64,000 nt of DNA, from positions 1 through 64,000 of the forward strand of contig CALRAD010000005.1 in assembly GCA_943350395.1 (NCBI GenBank), read 5' to 3'. Positions 42,887-51,907 of this stretch are shown here, piece by piece. The first letter of the stretch is position 1, and each line of letters begins with the position of its first letter. The notes beneath the pieces were generated by a model. That model saw only the letters and a program-made list of their open reading frames with translations. It was not told where the DNA came from and did not search any database. The position numbers were made by a program, and so were the translations under genes. Source of the stretch: Candidatus Peribacteria bacterium. Its GTDB lineage: Bacteria > Patescibacteriota > Gracilibacteria > Peribacterales > Peribacteraceae.

Positions 42887-43762
42887 ATGTTCTCTCTCAA
42901 CAGAGTCGAAATCATCGGCTATCAGACGCAACCAGTTGTCACCCGCCAGACGCCGGGAGGTGCCAGCGTGACGGATTTAAACGTCGTCGTACCCTACGCC
43001 TTCCAGTCGAACAAAGGCGACATGATTCAAGGCAAGAGCTTCCACACTGTCACGATCTGGGGAAGTATGGCGGACGTTGCCGCCCAGTACCTTCGCCCGG
43101 GTTCCCAAGTGTACCTCTCCGGACGATTGCAAACAGACAACTGGGACGATGAAAAAACGAAGGAGAAAAGATCGAAAACCAAAATCGTCGCCATGGACAT
43201 GATCATGCTCGACCCCAAAGACGGACAGGGTGAAGCTCCGGCAAGTGCTGCTTCCCTTGTGAATTACCTAAACCGTGCGGAAGTGATCGGCAATGTCACG
43301 CGCGAACCAGAGATGCGCACGACTACCGGCGGACAGAGCGTCCTCACGATCGGAGTGGCCACAAACGAACGCTGGAAAGACAAAGCCACAGGCGAAACGA
43401 AAGAACGTGCCGAGTTCCACAACATCGTGATCTGGGGCGATCTCGCCAAAGCTGTGCAGTCATCTGTGAAGAAAGGTCAGCGTCTCTTCGCCTCGGGCCG
43501 CGTGCAAACGCGCACCTGGGAAACGAAAGAAGGCCAAAAGCGTGCAACAACTGAGATCATCGCGGACCACGTCACAATGCTTGGACTCAAGAACGCCGAT
43601 GCAATGAGCGCGGTATCAAACGATGCAACGCGTGCAGGAATGCCCGCTCCCGTACGCTCTGAGCAAAACGAGCATGCAGAACCCGCCCTTGTTGCCGCGT
43701 CGAGTTCCGTGCCCGAAATAAAGTATGAATCCGAAATCAAAGCGGAAGATTTGCCGTTTTAA
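42887..43762 (+). CDS. ssb: Single-stranded DNA-binding protein with two OB folds
   Basis: 291 residues from MFSLNRVEIIGYQTQP (42887). Two SSB-type OB domains lie in one chain: about 1-115 (TIWGSMADVAAQYLRPGSQVYLSGRLQT) and 125-230 (NRAEVIGNVTREPEMRTTTGGQSVLTIGVATNE, then IVIWGDLAKAVQSSVKKGQRLFASGRVQT). The acidic tip EDLPF at the C-terminus is the usual partner-binding tail. The two-domain form, known from Deinococcus-Thermus, should work as a dimer. The frame is open from 42818, but that region lacks homology. TATAAT at 42789-42794 is a possible -10. A strong terminator follows. Confidence 0.9.
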   Translation: MFSLNRVEIIGYQTQPVVTRQTPGGASVTDLNVVVPYAFQSNKGDMIQGKSFHTVTIWGSMADVAAQYLRPGSQVYLSGRLQTDNWDDEKTKEKRSKTKIVAMDMIMLDPKDGQGEAPASAASLVNYLNRAEVIGNVTREPEMRTTTGGQSVLTIGVATNERWKDKATGETKERAEFHNIVIWGDLAKAVQSSVKKGQRLFASGRVQTRTWETKEGQKRATTEIIADHVTMLGLKNADAMSAVSNDATRAGMPAPVRSEQNEHAEPALVAASSSVPEIKYESEIKAEDLPF

Positions 43763-43787
43763 TCATCCTCGCGAGAACAAACGAAGA

Positions 43788-43812
43788 CCCCGCCATTGGT
43801 GCGGGGTTTTTT
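43788..43812. terminator. Rho-independent terminator between ssb and murB
   Basis: CCCCGC pairs with GCGGGG around CATTGGT, followed by six T. It ends ssb; the murB stop codon lies at its edge. Confidence 0.9.
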
Positions 43813-44743
43813 AAAATCTTATTTTTCCATTTTCTTCTACGAATCGCATCTCCACTTCAAGTCCCTGCGGAATTTTGTCTTTCACTGTCTGAATAACATT
43901 CACCGCATCTGCAAATGTAGCTTCACCTGTATTGATGAGAAAATTCGCATGCTTCGGTGAGATCTCAACACCGCCGATCTTCAGTCCGCGAAGACCGACT
44001 GCATCGATCAGTTGCCATGCAGGGGTGTCGCCGACTGCTTTGAAACAAGAGCCTGCCGTTTTCATGTGCGGCTGCGTCTCGATGCGTTTTTTGAGGAGTG
44101 ATTCAATATTGGCTTTGATAGTAGAAGAATCGCCGGAAGGAACGACAAGAGTAGCTTCCCAAATAAGTGCCCCCACCCCCGCCTTCGCCAAGGCTACGGT
44201 GGGCAGGCCTAACCCCTCCCCCGAGGGGGGAGGGGAACTCTTGAAACGACTTTCTCTGTACGAAAATCCAAACTCTTCTTTTTTCAAAGTTCTCCACTCG
44301 CCATCAACATATGCCGTCACCGATTCCACGAACGAATCAATCCATACACCTTTTGGACCTTGCCCTGCATTCCCGAAGATCGCACCCCCGACAGTGCCCG
44401 GAATTCCGGTGAGAGAGGAGAGATCGAGACCAAGAAGGGCAAGTTCATTGATGAGCATCGCAAGATTTTTCCCCGCACCGACCGTAATGCGACTGCCATC
44501 CACTGTCACTGCTTCATGCTTTACCTGGACAATCAGCGCATCGATCTCGCCATCCGCAAAGATCGTATTCGATCCGCTGCCAAGAGGAATGATCGACAGT
44601 TTCTGTTCTTGAGCAAATTTCACCGCTTCTTCAGCATCTTCTCTCGTTCTGAGTTCCGCGAAATATCTCGCAGTTCCACCGATGCGCATCGTTGTTTTTG
44701 GCCGAAGCGGTACGTGTTCCCGGATGTCCATCGTCTCTATCAT
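43811..44743 (-). CDS. murB: UDP-N-acetylenolpyruvoylglucosamine reductase (MurB) with repeat insertion
   Basis: FAD enzyme that reduces UDP-GlcNAc-enolpyruvate to UDP-MurNAc for peptidoglycan. 310 residues with RPKTTMRIGGTARYF, LGSGSNTIF, LTGIPGTVGGAIFGNAGQ, FGFSYRESRFK, the catalytic-region KTAGSCFKAVGDTPAW and a C-terminal LEVEMRFVEENG. Between SYRESRFK and LIWEATLVV about 25 residues (SSPPPSGEGLGLPTVALAK and on) come from an in-frame GC-rich dispersed repeat at 44161-44240. The site is a surface loop before a strand in the family, so the enzyme may tolerate it. Confidence 0.93.
   Translation of the reverse strand: MIETMDIREHVPLRPKTTMRIGGTARYFAELRTREDAEEAVKFAQEQKLSIIPLGSGSNTIFADGEIDALIVQVKHEAVTVDGSRITVGAGKNLAMLINELALLGLDLSSLTGIPGTVGGAIFGNAGQGPKGVWIDSFVESVTAYVDGEWRTLKKEEFGFSYRESRFKSSPPPSGEGLGLPTVALAKAGVGALIWEATLVVPSGDSSTIKANIESLLKKRIETQPHMKTAGSCFKAVGDTPAWQLIDAVGLRGLKIGGVEISPKHANFLINTGEATFADAVNVIQTVKDKIPQGLEVEMRFVEENGKIRF
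44161..44240. repeat. GC-rich dispersed repeat inside murB
   Basis: CCCCACCCCCGCCTTCGCC then a short spacer and TAACCCCTCCCCCGAGGGGG-type hairpin. The style is that of the CTCACCCC/GGGGTGAG elements at 49.7 kb. It keeps the murB frame. Confidence 0.65.
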
Positions 44744-44760
44744 GCCATAGAGTTGCCGGA

Positions 44761-45216
44761 CTATCTCGTAACGAGATCTGTGACTTTCTCCATCGATTCG
44801 TACAGTTTCTCCTTGAGCCCCTTCTTCTTTTGCGCACCTTGGAGCATCACAACGACGACCGCAACGAAAGCAAGTGCAGCAAGCGTAATCAGGAGGTCCT
44901 GCATCACCGGTTGAATGCCGAAGAGCATCAGCGCAACAAAAATAGCCACTGTAAGAAAGAGTCCGACGATCACGCCTACTCCCATCGTGACGAGCACGAG
45001 TTTCGCCCGATCTTCTTGCCGATCGTCCGGTGCGCTCGCAAGTGACGTGAGAAGCTCGCTGCTCACGATCACCGGTTCATCCTGACATTTCTTGAAGATC
45101 GTCTGCACCTTGCGTTGAAGAATAAGGCTCACGAATGTGCGAAACGGCACTGACGTTTTATCCTCAATCACCGCTCTGCCACCCTCGTTGCTGATATCGA
45201 CTTCGACGTCGGACAT
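44761..45216 (-). CDS. Two-helix membrane protein, 151 aa
   Basis: Not recognised. Residues 1-70 form a soluble acidic domain (a short globular part with LILQRKVQTIFKKC), then two membrane helices at about 72-97 (LVLVTMGVGVIVGLFLTVAIFVALML) and 103-123, and a basic-acidic helical tail. TACACT (45230-45225, minus) is eight bases before the ATG. It lies between gltX and murB on the same strand. Confidence 0.65.
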   Translation of the reverse strand: MSDVEVDISNEGGRAVIEDKTSVPFRTFVSLILQRKVQTIFKKCQDEPVIVSSELLTSLASAPDDRQEDRAKLVLVTMGVGVIVGLFLTVAIFVALMLFGIQPVMQDLLITLAALAFVAVVVVMLQGAQKKKGLKEKLYESMEKVTDLVTR

Positions 45217-45242
45217 ATGGAAACAGTGTAGCAGAAATTGAA

Positions 45243-46703
45243 CTATGCAACCGCAGCGAGTCTTCTGATCGTCTCCTCTTTCCCGAGAAGTGTCGCCACC
45301 TCGTACGCACCGGGAGAGTACTCGCGACCGGTGAGGGCTGCCCGAAGCGGCCAGAGAATCTGGCCCTTCTTCATGCCTGACGAAGCGATCAGTGACTCAA
45401 GCGCTGTTGTAATTGCTGTTTGCGACCAATCGGCATCCGAAACTCCCGAGAGTGCCTCATGAATCATCGCAAGAATCTTCGGTACGTCTTCTCGTGCTAT
45501 TTTTTGCTTCGGATTCGCGATCAGATCGAGAGAGACATTCGGTATTTCGTAGAAATAGGAGAGCATGTCGGGGGCTTCCGGGAAGAACGTGATGCGTTCC
45601 TGAATAAGTGAAGCGCGCTCCAAAAACTTCGGATCGGTTCCGGCTGCAGGAAATTTTTCAACGACAAGAGGTTTGATGCGCGAAACAAATTCCTGCGGTG
45701 GAATTTTTCGCATCCATTGGCCCTGCAGCCAATCAAGCTTCTGCAGATCGAAGACAGCACCTGCTTTCTGCACGCGTTCCAAAGAAAATGCTTCGATCAA
45801 TTCATTCAATGAAAAAAGTTCTTGTTCGGTTCCCGGATTCCATCCGAGAAGTGCGAGAAAATTCAAGAGCGCTTCCGGGAGATAGCCCTTCGCAAGATAA
45901 TCGGTAACTGCTACGGAGTTCTTTCTCTTGCTGAGTTTCGTACGATCGGGATTCAGAATAAGTGGCATGTGCGCATACTGCGGCGGCGTCCAGCCGAGAA
46001 ACTTGAAGAGAATCAGATGTTTTGGAAGAGAGCTCAGCCACTCTTCGCCTCTGTTCACAAGATCGACCTTCATGAGATGATCATCGACAACGTGCGCAAG
46101 GTGATAGGTCGGAAATCCGTCGGATTTGAGGAGAACCTGATCATCAACCGTGTGACCTTTGAACGTGAGAGAACCGTAAATCAGATCGTCATACACGATG
46201 ATCTCCTCACGCGGAACCTTTAGGCGAATTACGTGTTTCTCGCCGGCTTCGATGCGGTTCTTCACTTCTTCCGGAGAGAGATTGCAACACGTGCGATCGT
46301 ACATCGGAGCCTGCCTGCGCTTCTCTTGATCTTTGCGCATCAGATCCAACCGTTCTGCGGTGCAGAAGCATGGATAGGCTTGACCGCCCGCAAGCAGTTG
46401 ATCCGCATATTGTCGGTAGAGATCGAGACGATCCGACTGGTGATAAGGACCGAAGGGACCGCGCTCGCAGATTTCGCCGTTCTGATCCAGATGCACACCT
46501 TCGTCGGGTTTCAAGCCGACCGCAACAAGTGTTCGTATGATGTTCTCCGTCGCACCTGCCATCTCTCGTGCCTGATCCGTATCTTCGATTCTCAGAATAA
46601 ACGTCCCTTTTGTTTTTCTTGCCACAAGCCACGCGAAAAGCGCCGTGCGAAGAGCGCCAACGTGGAGCAAGCCTGTCGGTGAAGGCGGAAAGCGCGTACG
46701 CAT
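45243..46703 (-). CDS. gltX: Glutamyl-tRNA synthetase
   Basis: 486 residues, class I synthetase. Starts MRTRFPPSPTGLLHVGALRTALF with HVGA as the HIGH motif; catalytic-domain RIEDTDQAR; KLSKRKNSV as the KMSKR loop; YLAKGYLPEALLNFLALLGWNPG; and a C-terminal helical anticodon-binding domain. Whether it also charges tRNA-Gln (with an amidotransferase) cannot be told here. TAAGCT lies nine bases upstream of the ATG on the minus strand, a weak -10 candidate. Confidence 0.95.
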   Translation of the reverse strand: MRTRFPPSPTGLLHVGALRTALFAWLVARKTKGTFILRIEDTDQAREMAGATENIIRTLVAVGLKPDEGVHLDQNGEICERGPFGPYHQSDRLDLYRQYADQLLAGGQAYPCFCTAERLDLMRKDQEKRRQAPMYDRTCCNLSPEEVKNRIEAGEKHVIRLKVPREEIIVYDDLIYGSLTFKGHTVDDQVLLKSDGFPTYHLAHVVDDHLMKVDLVNRGEEWLSSLPKHLILFKFLGWTPPQYAHMPLILNPDRTKLSKRKNSVAVTDYLAKGYLPEALLNFLALLGWNPGTEQELFSLNELIEAFSLERVQKAGAVFDLQKLDWLQGQWMRKIPPQEFVSRIKPLVVEKFPAAGTDPKFLERASLIQERITFFPEAPDMLSYFYEIPNVSLDLIANPKQKIAREDVPKILAMIHEALSGVSDADWSQTAITTALESLIASSGMKKGQILWPLRAALTGREYSPGAYEVATLLGKEETIRRLAAVA

Positions 46704-46720
46704 AGCGCAACGAGCTTACA

Positions 46721-47368
46721 CTACTTTGCGACGTTCACCGTAAAAGTCACCTTCTTCTTCGGCATGTCATTGCTCGGGTCTCTGTCGACATTTGCAATGG
46801 CATTCACGATGTCTTGTCCTTTCGTGACGCGACCGAAGATCGTGTAGCTCGCAGGCAACGGATAATCCTTGTCCATGATGAAGAATTGACTCCCGTTCGT
46901 ATTCGGACCGCGGTTGGCCATCGCGATCGAGCCTGCCTTGTATCCGCCCGCGTAGACAGCCGAATCCGGATCAATCTCATCCTCAAACATCTCGCCATAG
47001 ATACTCCTCCCGCCCGTACCATTTCCCGTCGGATCTCCGCCCTGGATCATGAAACCCGGGATCACACGGTGAAATATAAGGTTGTCGTAGTAACCGGAAT
47101 TCGCAAGCACGATGAAATTCGTAACAGTCTTCGGCGCCATCTTGGCATCGAGTTCAAGAGTAACGTCACCTTTGCTGGTGACAAGTGTGACTGTGTGTTT
47201 TCCCGTGAGAAGTTTTCCGTCCCACATTGCGGAGCCTGAGGAGTTTTGGAGAGCCATTGAAGAGGAGGAAGTGGATGGAGAACCGGGAGCAGGAGCAGGA
47301 GTGCCCGCGCATGCGGAGAGAATCGAAAGAAAGAGAACCAGGCCGGATACTTTGATCGCAGAAATCAT
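46721..47368 (-). CDS. Cyclophilin-type peptidyl-prolyl isomerase lipoprotein
   Basis: 215 residues. Signal peptide with lipobox LSAC (C20), Ser/Pro-rich linker to about 45, then a full cyclophilin domain: VTLELDAKMAPKTVTNFIVLA, FHRVIPGFMIQGGDPTGNGTGG, the GSIAMANRGPNTNGSQFFI block, and YTIFGRVTKGQDIV. A lipid-anchored isomerase probably helps fold exported proteins on the outer face of the membrane. Between gltX and murG on the same strand. Confidence 0.93.
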   Translation of the reverse strand: MISAIKVSGLVLFLSILSACAGTPAPAPGSPSTSSSSMALQNSSGSAMWDGKLLTGKHTVTLVTSKGDVTLELDAKMAPKTVTNFIVLANSGYYDNLIFHRVIPGFMIQGGDPTGNGTGGRSIYGEMFEDEIDPDSAVYAGGYKAGSIAMANRGPNTNGSQFFIMDKDYPLPASYTIFGRVTKGQDIVNAIANVDRDPSNDMPKKKVTFTVNVAK

Positions 47369-47388
47369 AAGAAAAGTGGGAAGACGGG

Positions 47389-48483
47389 TCAGGATAGTAC
47401 CTTTGATGCCCGAAGATCGGCAAGGAGGATTGTTGCTATTTTTTTTGCGGCATCGGTGGGGAAAGAATCGCGAAGAGCCATCCCAAGATGCTCCCGAAGA
47501 GCGCCGTTTTGAAGCAAGCTCTTCACAACAGAAGGAAGTGTCGAAAGCTGCTCCTGCGAAAGAAGAACGAGTGCGTGTTTCGACAAGAGAAACTCGGCAT
47601 TTTTCAGTTGATGATTGTGCGCAACCCCCGTGAGCGGCACCGCAATGACTGCTTTTGAGAGAGCACCAAGCTCCGACAGCGTTCCGGCCCCGGCGCGGGT
47701 CACCACAAGACTTGCAAGCGCATAAAGATGCGGCAATTCTTCGCTCACGGTTTCCCGAACAAAGTATCTGGCATGGCTGACGCCCGGATTTTTACCCACA
47801 CCCGTGATGTGAATGATATCCGCGCTCTCCAAAAGTTCTGAAAGCGAATGCATCACGGCATCATTGAGCGCAACCGATCCCTGGCTTCCTCCAATAATCA
47901 TCAGAACCGGACGACGCCCCGAAAAACCGGTGATTCTCCGTCCGGCGGCCTCGGATCCCGCAAAAATTTCCGTACGAACGGGATTTCCCGTGTGATACGT
48001 GAGAGAAGAAAATTTCTCGGGTAATCCGATTGACGGAAAGCCCGTACAAATGGATTTTGCAAATCGTACAACGAGTCGAGCACTCGCACTCATCACGCTG
48101 TCTGATTCATGTAATACGATCGGGATGCCCATCTGACGTGCCATCAGACAAACCGGCACGCTCACGAAGCCGCCTTTCGAAAAAATAAGATCTGGCTTCT
48201 CCTGTTTGAGAATTTTTCTCGCCTGCAAGCAAGCTGCGATGAAAAGAGGCGGGAATGCCATCGCACCAAGAGAGAGACGATGCGGGAGCTTTGGAGCACG
48301 GAGCGGATAGAAATGCTGCTTCTGTTCTTGCAGTCTCCGTATTTCCTCCGAGCGATCGGAACACACGAACACCGCCCTGAGATCCGGACGGATTTTTTTT
48401 GCCTCGGCGGCAACGGCAAGAGAAGGCACAAGGTGCCCGAAGCTCCCGCCGCCACAAAAGAGAATGGTATAAGATTTCTGCAT
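47389..48483 (-). CDS. murG: MurG, UDP-GlcNAc:lipid II N-acetylglucosaminyltransferase
   Basis: Transfers GlcNAc to lipid I, making lipid II at the inner membrane face. 364 residues from MQKSYTILFCGGGSFGHLVPSLAVA (48483), with the GGGS/T-GHL donor-side loop, LIFSKGGFVSVPVCL, PIVLHESDSVM, LMIIGGSQGSVALND and VVTRAGAGTLSELGAL, VAHNHQLKNAEFL. The longer frame to 48552 overlaps ftsW and is not needed. It begins one base after the ftsW stop, so the two are coupled. Confidence 0.94.
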   Translation of the reverse strand: MQKSYTILFCGGGSFGHLVPSLAVAAEAKKIRPDLRAVFVCSDRSEEIRRLQEQKQHFYPLRAPKLPHRLSLGAMAFPPLFIAACLQARKILKQEKPDLIFSKGGFVSVPVCLMARQMGIPIVLHESDSVMSASARLVVRFAKSICTGFPSIGLPEKFSSLTYHTGNPVRTEIFAGSEAAGRRITGFSGRRPVLMIIGGSQGSVALNDAVMHSLSELLESADIIHITGVGKNPGVSHARYFVRETVSEELPHLYALASLVVTRAGAGTLSELGALSKAVIAVPLTGVAHNHQLKNAEFLLSKHALVLLSQEQLSTLPSVVKSLLQNGALREHLGMALRDSFPTDAAKKIATILLADLRASKVLS

Positions 48484-48484
48484 A

Positions 48485-49696
48485 TCAGGGTTGAATGAAG
48501 CGTCGAAGCGAACCAAGTTCCGACTGACGCGCACGCCTTCGGATGCTGACATCCTCCTGCGTCGAATGCATTGAAATATTCAAGAGAATGCCGATACCCG
48601 AGAGTGTCGCAAGAAGCGACGATCCTCCGTAACTGATAAAAGGAAGCGTGAGACCGGTGATCGGAAACAAGGAAAGATTCACGCAGATATTGAGTAGCGT
48701 CTGGAAAGCAATCCCGGTCGTGATACCCGTTGCGACCAAAAGCCCGAAACGATCCGGGGCGTGACGCGCAATCCTGAGCCCGCGATAGATGAGAATGCCG
48801 TAGAGTCCAAGAACGATCAGCAGTCGAAAGAATCCTAGTTCTTCCGCCATCGCGGCAAAGATCGTGTCCGACTGAACCTCCGGGAGATACCCGAATTTCT
48901 GAATCGATTTTCCGTATCCGACGCCGAAGAGTCCTCCGCTGCCGATTGCGATCAGAGCCTGATACACCTGGAACCCGATCCCTTCGCGGTACGTCTGATC
49001 GTCGGGCCGAAACAGGATATGCAGGAACACCGTGAATCTATTGCGGACATACTCCTGATTCAAGATCACAGGTAGCCCGAGAATTGCTGCGGCTGCAGCT
49101 CCCAATGCAATATGAAGTACGTTGCCGCCGCCAACAAAAAACATCGTGGAAGCGATGGCGGAGAACACGAGAAACGAACCGAGATCCGGCTGAATGGCGA
49201 CCAAAAATGTCGAGAGACAAAGGAGAATGACAAAAGGAACAAAGCCGTCATGAAATGTCGCGATGAGTGACTCTTTTTTCTGGAGCCACACCGCGAGGTA
49301 GAAAATGAGCGTGAGCTTCAGGAATTCCGACGGTTGCACCGAGAAAATGGAAAACTGCAACCAGCTTTTCGCAGTTCCGTACTCGTTGCCGATTCCCGGA
49401 ATGAAGAGCGTCAGCAGGAGTGCGAGATTCGCAAGGAACAGCACCTTCGCGTGCTTCTCCCAAAAGTGATACGGCACAATGGTCGTCACGGTGAGCGCGC
49501 CAAGCGCCACCAACATGTGGAGAAAGCTCCTCCACAGATAGAACGCGTTCGAAGGCGCTTCCCATGTGCCGGCATCGACGAATTTCTGGGTGAGCTGGTA
49601 GCTCTGATACACGCTCACGCTCGCAATCATGGCAAGCCCGAAGAGGCTTAAGCCAAGCGCTATGCCGAGAAGCAAGAAATCTGCACGCTTGAACAT
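48485..49696 (-). CDS. ftsW: SEDS peptidoglycan polymerase (FtsW/RodA family)
   Basis: 403 residues with about ten membrane helices. Family motifs: FSIFSVQPSEFLKLTLIFYLAVWL, VAIQPDLGSFLVF, the segment AMAEELGFFRLLIVLGLYG, and the signature GLTLPFISYGGSSLLATLSGIGILLNIS. SEDS proteins polymerise lipid II. Its place directly before murG favours FtsW (division), but RodA cannot be excluded. The soluble C-terminal tail is short and basic. Confidence 0.88.
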   Translation of the reverse strand: MFKRADFLLLGIALGLSLFGLAMIASVSVYQSYQLTQKFVDAGTWEAPSNAFYLWRSFLHMLVALGALTVTTIVPYHFWEKHAKVLFLANLALLLTLFIPGIGNEYGTAKSWLQFSIFSVQPSEFLKLTLIFYLAVWLQKKESLIATFHDGFVPFVILLCLSTFLVAIQPDLGSFLVFSAIASTMFFVGGGNVLHIALGAAAAAILGLPVILNQEYVRNRFTVFLHILFRPDDQTYREGIGFQVYQALIAIGSGGLFGVGYGKSIQKFGYLPEVQSDTIFAAMAEELGFFRLLIVLGLYGILIYRGLRIARHAPDRFGLLVATGITTGIAFQTLLNICVNLSLFPITGLTLPFISYGGSSLLATLSGIGILLNISMHSTQEDVSIRRRARQSELGSLRRFIQP

Positions 49697-49724
49697 GAGG
49701 TAACTATGATAGCAGGAATCCGCA

Positions 49725-49918
49725 CCTCATCCCCTCACCCCTTCTCCGGTCCTCTCTCGGCCCCACGGGGCCACTCTCTCCGCTGAGGCGGAGAAAGACA
49801 GCGGAAAAATTTTTTTCTGGAGAAGGGGGAGCCTATGGATTTCTTTGCACAAACTCTTGTTCCTAAAAAACAGAGCACCCCTCTCCCAAGCATCAGCGCG
49901 GGAGAGGGGACGGGGGTG
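49725..49918. repeat. GC-rich palindromic repeat, copy 2, with a second element
   Basis: 49725-49834 closely matches 18-123, with CCTCATCCCC at one end and GGAGAAGGGGGAGCC at the other. After about 35 bases a second hairpin follows (ACCCCTCTCCC facing GGGAGAGGGG) and GGGGGTGAGG ends it. The block fills the ftsW-lspA divergent spacer; the lspA -10 lies about 36 bases further. Confidence 0.8.
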
Positions 49919-49967
49919 AGGCGCAGGAAGCAAACATTTCGGCTCGCAAGCCTGTATCCTATCTACC

Positions 49968-50393
49968 ATGCAAATCTTGATCATCTCCGCTCTCGCCACA
50001 ATCGCATCTCTTCTCGCTTCCTTCGGTGCCGAACATCTCACCGAGCCTGTCGCTGTCATCGGAGATTTTTTGCGACTCACACTTTCTTACAATCCAAACA
50101 TCGCCTTCGGTATCGCTCTTCCATTCCCGCTCAAAGAACTGCTGATCGCAGGAGCACTCGTCGCTGTTCTCGTTCTCGCGTACCGCTCCAGACAGGAAAA
50201 ATTCTGCGCGCTCGGCTTCGGGCTGATCATCGGCGGAGCAATTGCAAACCTCATCGACAGAATCCCCGATGGAGTCGTCACGGACTACATCTCAGTCGGC
50301 ACGTTCCCTATTTTCAATCTTCCCGATGCATGCATCACCATCGGTGCCGGGGTACTGCTTCTGGAAAGTTTGATGAAAAAGAAGTATCATTGA
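49968..50393 (+). CDS. lspA: Lipoprotein signal peptidase (LspA)
   Basis: Aspartyl membrane protease that cleaves lipoprotein signal peptides. 141 residues, four membrane segments. Family motifs: YNPNIAFGI (41-49), GGAIANLIDRI (89-99) and the two catalytic Asp in VVTDYI (D106) and FNLPDACIT (D120). It would mature the lipoproteins encoded here. TATCCT at 49955-49960 is seven bases before the ATG. Confidence 0.93.
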   Translation: MQILIISALATIASLLASFGAEHLTEPVAVIGDFLRLTLSYNPNIAFGIALPFPLKELLIAGALVAVLVLAYRSRQEKFCALGFGLIIGGAIANLIDRIPDGVVTDYISVGTFPIFNLPDACITIGAGVLLLESLMKKKYH

Positions 50394-50522
50394 GCAATGA
50401 AAAAGCCCGTGCGTGTGATTCGCGCTTCTTTGGCTTCGGAACGTGCTATACTCACTCCTCTGGTAAGCGCAAAGAGGCTTGCTCGGGATGCTGCTGCATC
50501 GATCTCTTCCGATTCCTCAACC

Positions 50523-51788
50523 ATGAACATCCGCTACAGAATCCAGGGGGGTAAACGTCTCTCGGGCACCGTGCAAATCAGCGGCTCCAAGAATGCGGCG
50601 CTGCCGCTCCTTGCCGCATCGGTCCTCACGAAAGGAGATTGCGTTTTTCAGAATGTTCCGCGCCTCCGCGACACGGAAACGATGCTTGCGATTCTCGATT
50701 TTCTCGGTGCGAAAACATCGGTGGATGAAACAACCGTGACGATCAATGCCGATGCAATTGTTTCAAAACCCATCCCACATGAGCTTGTCAGTAAACTTCG
50801 AGGTTCGATCGTACTTCTCGGCTCCCTTCTCGCCCGCTTCGGCGAAGTGGAAATGGCGTACCCCGGAGGATGCGTTCTCGGAAAGCGCCCCGTCGGCGCA
50901 CACACCGATGCCTTCCTGCAGATGGGCATTCTCGACCTGAGCACGAACGACAAGATGCATTTTAAGGGCAACCCGAAATCTTCACATGTCGTCCTCTCGG
51001 AATTTTCCGTAACGGCAACCGAGAACGTCCTCCTCGCTGCCGCTCTTTCGGAAGGCGAAACAACGATCGAACTGGCAGCTGCGGAACCGCATGTCCAAGA
51101 CGTCTGCAAATTCCTGATGGAACGTGGCATTTCTATCGAGGGAGTGGGGTCTCACACGCTTGTGATTCACGGCAAAAAAGGCCTGCTCCAAGGGAAAAAT
51201 CACACAGTGACTCCCGATTATTTGGAAGCCGGTATTTTCCTCCTCGCGGGGGTTCTCACGAAAGGGAAGGTGACGCTTCAAGGCGCAGACAGCACGCATC
51301 TCACGTCATTCATCGGCGCGCTCAGGAGAGCAGGAGTCGCTTGTACGGCACAGAAAAGCGGCGAGATCACCGTCGACGGAACCGACTGTTCGTTGCAGGC
51401 TACGCGCATTCAGACGAATATTTTCCCGGGATTCCCGACCGATTTGCAGGCACCGTTTGGGGTGCTTTTGACGCAGGCGAGCGGAGTCAGCCGCATCTTC
51501 GAAGTGCTCTTCGAGGGTCGTATGGCATACCTCTACGAACTCGAAAAAATGGGAGCGAAGATTGAAATCTTAAACTCCCACCAGGCACTCGTCATCGGGC
51601 CTACGACGCTTCAGGGCCGGCAAGTTGCCAGCAACGATATCCGCGCCGGTGCTGCAATGGTGCTCGCAGGGCTCGTGGCGCAAGGCGAAACAATCGTCAC
51701 GGATGTCCGCTACATCGAACGCGGATACGACAGGCTTGAGGAGAAGTTGAAGGCTCTAGGAGCGGATATTGTGAGAGAAGAGGAATAG
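50523..51788 (+). CDS. murA: UDP-N-acetylglucosamine 1-carboxyvinyltransferase (MurA)
   Basis: First committed step of peptidoglycan synthesis, adding enolpyruvate to UDP-GlcNAc. 421 residues from MNIRYRIQGGKRLSGTV, matching the family length; the frame open from 50397 lacks homology. Motifs: ISGSKNAALPLLAASVLT, the active-site loop YPGGCVLGKRPVGAH with the PEP-binding Cys (the fosfomycin target), and FPTDLQAPFGVLL, IEILNSHQALVI. TATACT at about 50449-50454 within TGCTATACT could be an extended -10, giving a leader of some 60 bases, unlike most starts here. Confidence 0.94.
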   Translation: MNIRYRIQGGKRLSGTVQISGSKNAALPLLAASVLTKGDCVFQNVPRLRDTETMLAILDFLGAKTSVDETTVTINADAIVSKPIPHELVSKLRGSIVLLGSLLARFGEVEMAYPGGCVLGKRPVGAHTDAFLQMGILDLSTNDKMHFKGNPKSSHVVLSEFSVTATENVLLAAALSEGETTIELAAAEPHVQDVCKFLMERGISIEGVGSHTLVIHGKKGLLQGKNHTVTPDYLEAGIFLLAGVLTKGKVTLQGADSTHLTSFIGALRRAGVACTAQKSGEITVDGTDCSLQATRIQTNIFPGFPTDLQAPFGVLLTQASGVSRIFEVLFEGRMAYLYELEKMGAKIEILNSHQALVIGPTTLQGRQVASNDIRAGAAMVLAGLVAQGETIVTDVRYIERGYDRLEEKLKALGADIVREEE

Positions 51789-51797
51789 TTATCTCCC

Positions 51798-51862
51798 GCA
51801 GGCAGAATGCCTGCTCCTGTTGCTATCCATATTTCATGAAAAGGAGCGCCCATTCTGGGCGC
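51798..51862. repeat. REP-like doublet, second copy
   Basis: GCAGGCAGAATGCCTGC (51798-51814) and GCGCCCATTCTGGGCGC (51846-51862), with the same 31-base spacing as at 15438-15502. Lies after murA. Confidence 0.8.
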
Positions 51863-51907
51863 GTCAGCTCTTCCTTGAAGGGCATCCCTTCTCTATACTT
51901 TCATCAT

